Source of the DNA: Victivallales bacterium
Lineage (GTDB): Bacteria > Verrucomicrobiota > Lentisphaeria > Victivallales > SZUA-371
Assembly (NCBI GenBank): GCA_028691155.1
Contig: JAQUZV010000143.1
Span: forward strand, 1-6,057
Direction of reading: 5' to 3'
DNA length: 6,057 nucleotides
Of this stretch, positions 1 to 5,640 are shown piece by piece (positions within the stretch are counted from its first letter, which is position 1; every line of letters begins with the position of its first letter). A model generated the notes under the pieces. It saw nothing but the letters and a program-made list of their open reading frames with translations. It had not been told where the DNA came from and ran no database searches. The translations under genes were made by a program, and so were the position numbers.

Positions 1-1106
1 AATTCATCCAGCAGATCCGTCATTCCGGTTTGCTGCACTACGGAGATTCCGACCGTGGGCAGGTTGGTTTCCGGCAGCGGGTGATCGGGGACGATCAGGT
101 CCAGTTTATTCCAGATGGCGATGGTCGGGGTGGTATCGGGGCGGCGGCGGTGCATTTCACTCACTTCGGCTTCCGGTACGGATGAGGCGTCCAGAACCCA
201 TAGCACCACTTCGGCGCAGGACAGGGATTTCCGACTGCGGTCGATACCCAGATTTTCAATCAGGTTGTCGGCTTCGCGCAAACCGGCGGTGTCGGTCAGG
301 TGCACGGGAATGCCGCGCAGATGGGCGGTTTCTTCCAGGGTGTCGCGGGTGGTGCCGGGAATGGCGGTGACAATGGCCCGGTCGAAACCCAGCAGCCAGT
401 TCAGCAGACTCGATTTTCCGGCGTTGGGACGTCCGGCGATAACCACCCGGATGCCGTTGCGCAGGACGGCGCCTTCCTGTCGTGACGCCAAGATGAGTTG
501 TAATTCGTGGTGTATGGCGCGAAGGGCGGTGGCGGTTTCCTCGCCCGGTGTCCAGTCCAGATCTTCCTCGGTAAAGTCCAGCCGGGACTCGGATTCCGCC
601 AGAATTCCGATCAGCTGTTGCCGCAAAGCTCCGAGGCGGCGTCCCAGGATTCCGGCATTTTGGCGTTCCGCCAGGAGCAGGGCCATATTGCTGCCGGCGT
701 TGATGATGTCCGCCACGGCTTCCGCCTGGGTCAGGTCCATTTTCCCGTTGATGAAAGCCCGGTAGGTAAACTCTCCCGGTGCGGCCATTCTGGCTCCGGC
801 TTTCAGGGTGGCTTCCAGCACTTTTCCTGCCGTCAGATTACCGCCGTGGCATTGAATTTCCACAATGTCTTCGCCGGTATAACTGTTGGGGCCGGGCATA
901 TATACGGCCAGGGCCAGGTCGCCGCCGCGTCCGGCGAATTGTGCTGTTCCAAGCATCATCAACCGGGCGCGACTCCGTTCGAGGGGGTGACGTCCGTGCC
1001 AGACTCGGTTGCCGATTTCTCCGGCGGCGGCGCCGGAAATCCTGATTACGGCAATGGCGCCGCCGGTGCCGGTACAGATCGCTGCGATGGTATCGTTGGT
1101 ATTCAT
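1..1106 (-). CDS. mnmE: MnmE (TrmE), tRNA uridine-5-carboxymethylaminomethyl synthesis GTPase, C-terminus cut by window edge
   Basis: MnmE works with MnmG to modify the wobble uridine of certain tRNAs (cmnm5U34), using methylene-tetrahydrofolate and GTP. The minus-strand frame is open from the ATG at 1106 to the window edge: 368 codons of a family of about 450-460 residues. The N-terminal folate-binding domain shows PGPNSYTGED (residues 71-80), CHGG (86-89) and APGEFTYRAFINGK (109-122). The G domain is inserted in the helical domain and carries G1 GRPNAGKSS (225-233), G2 PGTTRD (250-255), G3 DTAG (272-275) and G4 NKLD (333-336). The missing C-terminal part should hold the rest of the helical domain and the terminal Cys-x-Gly-Lys motif. 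The start is supported by the family-like opening DTIAAICTGTGGAIAVIRISG-type segment, which begins five residues in. No Shine-Dalgarno sequence precedes this ATG. Identification is very secure; the motifs were read directly and no frameshift is present in the visible part. Confidence 0.97.
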   Translation of the reverse strand, partial: MNTNDTIAAICTGTGGAIAVIRISGAAAGEIGNRVWHGRHPLERSRARLMMLGTAQFAGRGGDLALAVYMPGPNSYTGEDIVEIQCHGGNLTAGKVLEATLKAGARMAAPGEFTYRAFINGKMDLTQAEAVADIINAGSNMALLLAERQNAGILGRRLGALRQQLIGILAESESRLDFTEEDLDWTPGEETATALRAIHHELQLILASRQEGAVLRNGIRVVIAGRPNAGKSSLLNWLLGFDRAIVTAIPGTTRDTLEETAHLRGIPVHLTDTAGLREADNLIENLGIDRSRKSLSCAEVVLWVLDASSVPEAEVSEMHRRRPDTTPTIAIWNKLDLIVPDHPLPETNLPTVGISVVQQTGMTDLLDE

Positions 1107-1108
1107 GG

Positions 1109-1137
1109 TATAAACTGCTGCAAAGTTACAATGTCAA
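1109..1137 (-). promoter_or_regulatory. Candidate sigma70-type promoter of mnmE, abutting the start codon
   Basis: On the minus strand there is a perfect TTGACA (1137-1132), a 17-nt spacer, then TTTATA (1114-1109); the shifted reading TTATAC with 18 nt is also possible. The -10 box ends only two bases before the mnmE ATG, and no Shine-Dalgarno sequence lies in between. If it is used, the transcript would be leaderless or nearly so. It may also be chance in an AT-rich region. Confidence 0.4.
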
Positions 1138-1138
1138 T

Positions 1139-1167
1139 AAGGCGTTTAATATAGCCGGAAACGCTTT
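1139..1167. repeat. Imperfect inverted repeat in the divergent promoter region
   Basis: AAGGCGTTT (1139-1147) and AAACGCTTT (1159-1167) form 9-bp arms with one mismatch around an 11-bp spacer. It lies directly upstream of the -35 box proposed for mnmE, a position suited to a regulator site. On the minus strand the right arm with its flank resembles LacI/CcpA-type operator halves (AAAGCGTTT). No regulator is encoded in the window, so this is only a possible operator. Confidence 0.3.
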
Positions 1168-1193
1168 AACCTCAAATTGCGATAAGGAGAAAA

Positions 1194-1241
1194 GTGGATT
1201 TTTTTGCTGTTTTTGGTTTGGTTTTCGTCGATACGACTTGA
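1194..1241 (+). CDS. Possible 15-residue hydrophobic micropeptide or leader ORF
   Basis: A GTG at 1194 opens a 15-codon frame ending in TGA (1239-1241) and reading MDFFAVFGLVFVDTT. It is preceded by AAGGAG (1184-1189), the strongest Shine-Dalgarno-like sequence in this intergenic region, although the 4-nt spacing is short. The peptide is mostly hydrophobic because the DNA is T-rich, which also makes a chance ORF likely. It ends 80 nt before the TPR gene. No homologue is known to me. Confidence 0.15.
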   Translation: MDFFAVFGLVFVDTT

Positions 1242-1266
1242 AAAAAATGTTTATTTATAGTAATTT
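1238..1266 (+). promoter_or_regulatory. Candidate promoter for the TPR-protein gene
   Basis: TTGAAA (1238-1243), a 17-nt A/T-rich spacer, then TAATTT (1261-1266). The same arrangement, with the same -10 hexamer, occurs before the next gene (2729-2757). Transcription would begin near 1273, giving a leader of about 48 nt. The TAATTT hexamer is only a moderate match to TATAAT, so this rests mainly on geometry and AT content. Confidence 0.35.
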
Positions 1267-1320
1267 GCTGCATACCGCGTTAATTTACATACATTGCTGC
1301 AAACAGGAAGCAACAAAATC

Positions 1321-2682
1321 ATGGAACGAAAAGAGCTGAATGAAATTTCAAGCGGGTTGCGCAACACTTTCCAGCGTGCCGGTGAAGCCTGTAAGAAAAA
1401 CAATCTGGAATATGCCCGTGAACTCTATAAGTCAATTGTCAAAAAGGAACCGGGATTTCAGGCGGCTCGTGATGCTTTGCGGGATGTGGAACGGAAGTTG
1501 ACGGGGCAACTCGGCAGTTTTGCCAAATGGTCCAGCACGATTAAGAATCGTTTCCATGCCCCCAAGATTCGTCGGACCATCAAAAAGGATCCGTTGAAAG
1601 CAATGGGGCTGGCCGAAGAGATGGTGGGACAGAATCTTTCCGATCCGCTGGCGCTCAATTTACTGGCGGAGGCGGCGCAGGCCGCCGATGCCGATCAGAT
1701 TGCGATCGAAGCTTATCAGATTCTGCGCGAATATCAGCCCAAGAATGAAACCAATTTGCGTAATTTGGTGGAGCTTTACCGTAAAAACGGCGAAAACATC
1801 AAGGCATTGCATGTTTTTCAGCAGATTGCGCAGTTGCATCCGAAGAATCTGGAAATCGAACAGGAGTTGCGGGAAGCCGCCGCCATGGCCAGTATGGAGA
1901 AGGGACGCTGGAATGAAAGTGGTGACTTTACCACCAAACTGAAAGACGGGGAAGAATCGCTTTCGCTCGAAAAGGAAGACCGGATTGCGCGTTCCGAAGA
2001 CGATGTCGCCGATATGATCGAGCAGTATCATAAGGAAATTGCGGACGGCAATGATACCATTGACAATTACCGCAAACTGGCCGAATACCTGCATCGCGCC
2101 GAGCGTTTCGATGAAGCGGAGGCGGCCTATAATAAGATTACCGAAAAGATGGGCAAGCTCGACCCGATGATTGACGTTCGCATTGAACGGGTGGTCATGG
2201 ATCGTTTCGACCGGCAGATTGCCGCGGGCAAGGCCGCCGGCAGGGACACGTCCGAACTGGAAAAGGAAAAATACCGTTATCGTCTGACCCGCGCTGTGGA
2301 ACGGGTCAACAACTTCCCGAACGACAGTGTGTTGCGTTATCAGCTCGGTTTGGTTTATTGGGACGGCAACATGGTTGACGATGCTTTGGAACAGCTCCAG
2401 ATGGGGCAGCGGGCGCCCAAATATCGTTTGAATGCCATGGTGTACATCGGGCGTTGTTTCCACCGCAAGAAGCAGTATGACCTGGCGGTGGAACAGTTTG
2501 AAAAGGCGATCAGCGAAATGCCGGTGATGGATAATGCCAAAAAAGATGCCGTTTATCATCTGGGGTTGGTTTATTCCGATATGGGCAACAAAGAAAAGGC
2601 CGGGGACTGCTTCAAGGACATTTACCAGGCCGATATCAACTTCATGGATATCAAGGATCGCATCAAGGCTATTTACGGTTGA
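1321..2682 (+). CDS. Tetratricopeptide-repeat (TPR) protein of unknown function, cytoplasmic
   Basis: A 453-residue helical-repeat protein with no signal peptide or membrane segment, so probably a cytoplasmic scaffold. TPR-like units are readable at about 22-55, 108-141, 142-175, 246-280, 336-369, 372-405 and 409-442; the last three are clearest (for example YQLGLVYWDGNMVDDALEQL and VYHLGLVYSDMGNKEKAGDC). A basic stretch at 69-89 and a charged, probably extended linker at about 185-240 separate the groups. No catalytic motif is visible. The ATG at 1321 is preferred, with AGGAAG at 1305-1310. An in-frame TTG at 1294 would add nine residues but would place that purine-rich site inside the gene. 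No clear terminator follows, and the membrane-anchored KLKP protein begins 139 nt downstream, so the two may be co-expressed. The TPR fold is secure; the role is unknown. Confidence 0.85.
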   Translation: MERKELNEISSGLRNTFQRAGEACKKNNLEYARELYKSIVKKEPGFQAARDALRDVERKLTGQLGSFAKWSSTIKNRFHAPKIRRTIKKDPLKAMGLAEEMVGQNLSDPLALNLLAEAAQAADADQIAIEAYQILREYQPKNETNLRNLVELYRKNGENIKALHVFQQIAQLHPKNLEIEQELREAAAMASMEKGRWNESGDFTTKLKDGEESLSLEKEDRIARSEDDVADMIEQYHKEIADGNDTIDNYRKLAEYLHRAERFDEAEAAYNKITEKMGKLDPMIDVRIERVVMDRFDRQIAAGKAAGRDTSELEKEKYRYRLTRAVERVNNFPNDSVLRYQLGLVYWDGNMVDDALEQLQMGQRAPKYRLNAMVYIGRCFHRKKQYDLAVEQFEKAISEMPVMDNAKKDAVYHLGLVYSDMGNKEKAGDCFKDIYQADINFMDIKDRIKAIYG

Positions 2683-2728
2683 TTCGTCCGATGGCGGAAT
2701 AATCGTGACTTAAATTGGCTTTTAGCGT

Positions 2729-2757
2729 TTGCAATAGCAATGGTTTTGTGGTAATTT
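2729..2757 (+). promoter_or_regulatory. Candidate promoter for the KLKP-repeat membrane protein gene
   Basis: TTGCAA (2729-2734), a 17-nt spacer and TAATTT (2752-2757), preceded by GGTAATTT-type context at the -10. The arrangement closely mirrors the promoter candidate of the preceding gene. It would give a leader of about 58 nt. It lies in the 139-nt gap after the TPR gene, which is A/T-rich relative to its surroundings. Confidence 0.35.
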
Positions 2758-2821
2758 ATTCGCAAACAGTTGTCAAACGGCAAAATCGGCTGCGTGCCGC
2801 AAATAATTCGAGAGGATTGAA

Positions 2822-3589
2822 ATGGCAGAAACTAACGAGTCCGAAAACAAGTCGAATCAAGCCGCATCGGCTTCCGGCGATGCCTTGAAAACCGTGGTTA
2901 CTCCGGTCCGCGACCCGATGAGTCTGCGGGATACCGATACCGGCAATCTGAAGAGAATGGCGCCGGGCCAGGCCAAGAAAACGATTAAACTGAAGCCGTT
3001 GACGGCCCAAAGTACTACCAGCGTATCCGCGGCTGAAACCCAGCCGGCGGCGACTGCTCCTTCGTCGATTAAATTGAAACCGGTGGCCACCGCGAAGTTG
3101 GATTCGGCTGCGGATAAACCCTCTGATGCGACCATTAAAGTTGCACCGAAAATGCAGACGGTGGAAGATGTCGCTGCTGCGGCGGCGGCAACGGCGTCCG
3201 GTTTGAAACCGGTGACTCCTCCGACGGCGTCCGGTCTGAAACCGGTGACTCCTGTGACCGGCGAAAAGCCGCATAGTTCCATTATGATTTCGAAGAAGGA
3301 TTCCGGCGTAAAGCCTCCCGCCGGTGGTGGCGGATTGAAATTCAAGGGCGAAGAAGAAAAGACTCCGGTTGCTGCGCCGCAAATCAAAGCCGAACCGAAA
3401 GCGGAAGCAAAAGTTCCTGCCGGCAAGGTCAATGAAATTGCCTCCGGGATGGCGGCGGAAGAGCCGGGATTCTTGTTCGGGCTGTGTAATTTTGTGGCCA
3501 TGTTGTTGCTGGTGGCGGCTGTAGTCATGGTGACGGCACAGTATCTCAATCAGTGGGAAGGATTCAATATTCAGTTGCCCGGCCTGTAA
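2822..3589 (+). CDS. Lys/Pro/Ala-rich protein with KLKP-type repeats and a C-terminal membrane anchor, unknown function
   Basis: A 255-residue protein with no catalytic domain. Residues 1-212 are low in complexity (Ala, Lys, Pro, Ser, Thr), probably disordered, and carry a recurring motif: IKLKPL (55-60), IKLKPV (83-88), IKVAP (105-109), and two GLKPVTP copies in a perfect 11-residue tandem (124-145), with looser copies GVKPP and GLKFKG beyond. A single hydrophobic segment at about 218-240 (GLCNFVAMLLLVAAVVMVTA) precedes a short tail of some 15 residues ending QLPGL. The Lys-rich N-terminal side suggests it is cytoplasmic with the tail outside. The start is well supported by AGAGGA at 2811-2816, 5 nt before the ATG. 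The neighbour upstream is a TPR protein, so this repeat tail could be a docking partner, which is inference. I recall similar KLKP/RLK-type uncharacterised proteins in Lentisphaerae and relatives but cannot verify it here. Confidence 0.8.
   Translation: MAETNESENKSNQAASASGDALKTVVTPVRDPMSLRDTDTGNLKRMAPGQAKKTIKLKPLTAQSTTSVSAAETQPAATAPSSIKLKPVATAKLDSAADKPSDATIKVAPKMQTVEDVAAAAAATASGLKPVTPPTASGLKPVTPVTGEKPHSSIMISKKDSGVKPPAGGGGLKFKGEEEKTPVAAPQIKAEPKAEAKVPAGKVNEIASGMAAEEPGFLFGLCNFVAMLLLVAAVVMVTAQYLNQWEGFNIQLPGL
3191..3256 (+). repeat. 33-bp tandem duplication inside the KLKP gene
   Basis: Two adjacent 33-bp units (3191-3223 and 3224-3256) differ at three bases. Each encodes 11 residues, T-A-S-G-L-K-P-V-T-P followed by P or V. 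High nucleotide identity, not just protein similarity, points to a recent in-frame duplication. The first copy also holds the odd palindrome CCGGTTTGAAACCGG. Confidence 0.9.
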
Positions 3590-3646
3590 AAAAGATGGTT
3601 GCCGTCAGGTTGGGTCGGCGGTAAACCAAATTGAAGTATGATAATC

Positions 3647-3676
3647 AACCGGTGCGGTGTCCGCACCGGTTCTTTT
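3647..3676 (+). terminator. Hairpin terminator after the KLKP gene
   Basis: AACCGGTGCGG (3647-3657), loop TGT, CCGCACCGGTT (3661-3671): a perfect 11-bp GC-rich stem followed by CTTTT. The U-tract is short, so termination may be partial, but the stem is strong and it sits 58 nt after the stop codon. It ends the TPR/KLKP transcription unit before the amidohydrolase operon. Confidence 0.75.
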
Positions 3677-3775
3677 GTCGGATGCGCCGACTTGCGGCGA
3701 GATGATCGGACGGGACATTTTGCGGTCGGGATGAATCTGTTTGTGGTCCGTCCGTAAAAAAAAACGGGTTATTAT

Positions 3776-3804
3776 TTGCCAGAAGCGGCAACTGCGGTTA
3801 GATT
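3776..3804 (+). promoter_or_regulatory. Candidate sigma70-type promoter of the amidohydrolase operon
   Basis: TTGCCA (3776-3781), exactly 17 nt, then TAGATT (3799-3804): four of six and four of six matches to consensus at the optimal spacing. The -35 is part of a small inverted repeat, TTGCC (3776-3780) with GGCAA (3787-3791). Transcription would begin near 3811, giving a leader of about 155 nt. Confidence 0.5.
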
Positions 3805-3814
3805 AAGATTTGAA

Positions 3815-3958
3815 GCGGATGATAATTCCGCCGGAAATGGTAATCGCGTGCTTCCGATCCGCAGGACGGGAACCGCATAATTATTAATCCTCGGCTTCTC
3901 CGGCTCCGGTCCGGCCCGTGGGCCTTGCGGCTGCAGGTGGAGAAGCAACAAGATGAGG
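3815..3958 (+). promoter_or_regulatory. Structured 5' leader that can pair with the Shine-Dalgarno sequence
   Basis: Two long-range stems are visible. Stem 1 pairs GCGGAT (3815-3820) with ATCCGC (3857-3862), enclosing TTCC-GCC-GGAA. Stem 2 pairs GCTTCTCC (3894-3901) with GGAGAAGC (3939-3946), enclosing a hairpin GGCC-CGTG-GGCC (3913-3924). Below stem 2, CCTC (3889-3892) can pair with GAGG (3955-3958), which is the ribosome binding site of the gene starting at 3966, with an 8-nt bulge between. This would hide the site unless the fold is opened. It does not match any riboswitch class I recognise. Confidence 0.4.
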
Positions 3959-3965
3959 TGACGTC

Positions 3966-4811
3966 ATGAACCTAAAAACGGAGTCGGGAACTATGAAAAG
4001 CCGTTGTAAGGTCGGGGCATTTCCCCGGGAGTACGCGACGGTTGACGCGCACAATCATGTCTGGCCGGACCGGGATGGTCGGCTGGATATGAATCTGGTC
4101 AACTGTCATTTGAAAATGATGCCGTTGCTCGGCATTGAAAAAATGGTTATTTCCGCGCCGGTTATGACCGACCGGGTTACCCCGGCCGAATTCCGGAAAA
4201 TGAATGCGATGGTGCGGGAAGCCATGGATATTTCGGATCGTTTTATCGGTTTTGTCTTCGTCGATCCGAACTATCCGGACGAAGCGGCCGCCGAAATCGA
4301 ACATTGCGTTAAAGACTGGGGTTTTTCCGGCATCAAGTTGTATCACCAGCAGACGGTGGACGATCCCCGGCAGGAACCGATTATGAGTACGGCGGCCCGT
4401 CTCGGGATTCCGGTTTTGATGCACGCCGGCAAAGTCACCGATCCGGGCACCATCCGGGAACAGCCGCGCATCAGCAATGCACAGCATTTCCTGAACGCGC
4501 TGGAATGTTTTCCCGATACCATTTTCATGCAGGGCCATATCGGTGGCGGCGGCGACTGGTTCTGGAACCTGCGCGTTTTGCGGGGCATTAAGTCCGACCG
4601 CTATTTCATCGATATCGGCGGTTCGGTGTGCGACAGCATGATTGTGCGCAAAACCATTGAGGCGGTGGGGATCGACCGGGTGCTTTTTGCCACGGACATG
4701 TCGATCGAAGAGGGCGTCGGCAAGCTTTATGCCGCCAAGCTTTCCCCGGAGGAAATGAAAAAAGTATGCAGCGGTAACTGGAATCGGATTGCCGCGATGA
4801 AGAGGGCGTAG
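3966..4811 (+). CDS. Amidohydrolase-family (Amidohydrolase_2 / COG2159-like) metal-dependent hydrolase, intact active site
   Basis: A 281-residue TIM-barrel enzyme of the amidohydrolase superfamily. It should hydrolyse, or decarboxylate, a small organic acid or lactone-like substrate that cannot be named from sequence. Residues expected at the barrel strand ends are all present: the HxH pair H29/H31 in DAHNHVW, K124 in GIKLYH, H153 in VLMHAGK, H191 in QGHIGGGG and D244 in LFATDM, with a closing GNWNR (about 271-275). There is no signal peptide, so it is probably cytoplasmic. The ATG at 3966 has GAGGTG (3955-3960) upstream; an in-frame ATG at 3993, with GGAG at 3980-3983, would remove nine residues and is also possible because the domain only begins near residue 24. 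It is the first gene of a two-gene unit with its degenerate paralogue 3 nt downstream. Fold and family are secure; the reaction is not. Confidence 0.88.
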   Translation: MNLKTESGTMKSRCKVGAFPREYATVDAHNHVWPDRDGRLDMNLVNCHLKMMPLLGIEKMVISAPVMTDRVTPAEFRKMNAMVREAMDISDRFIGFVFVDPNYPDEAAAEIEHCVKDWGFSGIKLYHQQTVDDPRQEPIMSTAARLGIPVLMHAGKVTDPGTIREQPRISNAQHFLNALECFPDTIFMQGHIGGGGDWFWNLRVLRGIKSDRYFIDIGGSVCDSMIVRKTIEAVGIDRVLFATDMSIEEGVGKLYAAKLSPEEMKKVCSGNWNRIAAMKRA

Positions 4812-4814
4812 AAA

Positions 4815-5576
4815 ATGATATTCGATTGTTATACTGCTACCGGGCACTGGCCGTTTCGGCCGGTGGAAAATCAGACACTGCCCGAACTGCGCCGGCATCT
4901 GACCGCATTGGGAATCGACGGCGCACTGGTGGCTTCCACCAATGCGGTGTTCTATATCGACCCGCAGTCTGGCAACGAAGAGTTGGCGACGGCGTTGGCG
5001 GCGGAAAAAAACGGCTACTTCTACGGTTGTGCCGGGATTAATCCCCTGTTGCCGCGCTGGGAAGAGGATTTGCGGCGTTGCGTCAGCGAGTGGAACTTCC
5101 GGGCGGTTCGGATGACTCCGCTTTATCATGGTTACGACCATGACGGTCCGGAAGCCGATGCGCTGCTGGAGGCGGCCGGGGCGATGGATGTCCCGGTGTT
5201 GATCCCGTCGCGCCTGACCGACTTCCGCGGCGCCCAGCGGTTGGACGTCATGACCGAGTTGTGGTCGGAACCGGCCCGTCAGGCGGCATTGCGGCATCCG
5301 CAAACGAAAGTGATTCTGGTTGACGCCAGTCTGCCGTATGACGGCGAGAAGGCTCCGGACAACCTTTATGTTGAAATGAGTCGGATTGCCTGCTCGTACA
5401 ATGGCCATCTGCCCCGATTGATCGAGGCCATCGGCGCGGATCATGTGCTGTTTGGTTCCGGGGCGCCGCTACGGGAGGTCGAACCGGCGTTGCTCAAACT
5501 GGGATTTCTGGAATTGTCCGAGGCGGATTGGCAGCTGATTGCGGCCGGCAACGCGCAACGGCTCTTCAAACTCTGA
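4815..5576 (+). CDS. Degenerate amidohydrolase-fold paralogue lacking all metal and catalytic residues
   Basis: A 253-residue protein that follows the same secondary-structure pattern as the upstream enzyme but has lost its active site. By eye alignment: DAHNH becomes DCYTA (H to Y6 and A8), GIKLYH becomes AVRMTP (K to R99), PVLMHAG becomes PVLIPSR (H to P131), MQGHIG becomes LVDASL (H to A171), and LFATDM becomes LFGSGA (D to G216). The closing GNAQR (245-249) matches GNWNR in the neighbour. The frame is intact and well coded, so it is a retained gene, not a decayed one. It starts 3 nt after the upstream stop, with AGAGGG (4801-4806) 8 nt before its ATG, so translation is probably coupled. 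It may be a structural or regulatory partner of the active enzyme, a binding protein, or an enzyme with an unrelated active site. Confidence 0.8.
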   Translation: MIFDCYTATGHWPFRPVENQTLPELRRHLTALGIDGALVASTNAVFYIDPQSGNEELATALAAEKNGYFYGCAGINPLLPRWEEDLRRCVSEWNFRAVRMTPLYHGYDHDGPEADALLEAAGAMDVPVLIPSRLTDFRGAQRLDVMTELWSEPARQAALRHPQTKVILVDASLPYDGEKAPDNLYVEMSRIACSYNGHLPRLIEAIGADHVLFGSGAPLREVEPALLKLGFLELSEADWQLIAAGNAQRLFKL

Positions 5577-5601
5577 GTCGCGCCTGTCATTTCGACTGTC
5601 G

Positions 5602-5640
5602 AACGGGAATGTTCCTTACGGGGCGTTCCCGTTTTTTTTT
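5602..5640 (+). terminator. Strong intrinsic terminator of the amidohydrolase operon
   Basis: A 14-bp stem: AACGGGAATGTTCC (5602-5615), loop TTAC, GGGGCGTTCCCGTT (5620-5633), including three G-U pairs, followed by further T residues to 5640 (nine consecutive T at 5632-5640). It lies 25 nt after the stop codon. The reverse strand has no matching T-tract, so it acts on plus-strand transcripts only. Confidence 0.92.

Larger units (their letters stand above)
3677..3965 (+). other. Non-coding region upstream of the amidohydrolase operon
   Basis: No credible gene is seen here on either strand. The region contains small inverted repeats (CGCCG 3685-3689 with CGGCG 3695-3699; GGACGG 3708-3713 with CCGTCC 3748-3753), an A9 run at 3756-3764, the promoter at 3776-3804, an odd palindrome TTCCG-C-CGGAA at 3826-3836 just downstream of the expected transcription start, and the structured leader described separately. 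Confidence 0.7.

Noticed and set aside
115..1154. Long plus-strand open frames at 115-765 and 507-1154
   Set aside because: Both are antisense to mnmE, where all GTPase motifs are intact on the minus strand.
1294..1320. TTG start that would add nine residues to the TPR protein
   Set aside because: The ATG at 1321 has AGGAAG upstream at a workable distance; the TTG has no such site, and the added residues look non-native.
1660..2559. 299-codon open frame on the minus strand
   Set aside because: It is antisense to the TPR protein, whose repeats are clear. The opposite reading is a by-product of codon bias.
3081..3092. 12-bp perfect palindrome CGGTGGCCACCG within the KLKP gene
   Set aside because: It falls inside coding sequence for a Lys-Pro-Val motif with no promoter nearby; a chance product of GC-rich codons.
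2756..3549. Minus-strand open frames opposite the KLKP gene
   Set aside because: Their low-complexity Arg/Ser or Ala/Phe-rich proteins mirror the repeats of the real gene, which has a good ribosome binding site and a transmembrane helix.
3708..3764. Inverted repeat GGACGG/CCGTCC followed by an A9 run, considered as a terminator
   Set aside because: The stem is only 6 bp with a 34-nt loop, and the run is A, not T, on the plus strand. On the minus strand the T-run would come before the hairpin.
3972..5444. 490-codon open frame on the minus strand
   Set aside because: It lies opposite two well-supported genes, has no ribosome binding site that I can see, and its His/Arg-rich protein resembles the antisense of GC-biased coding DNA.
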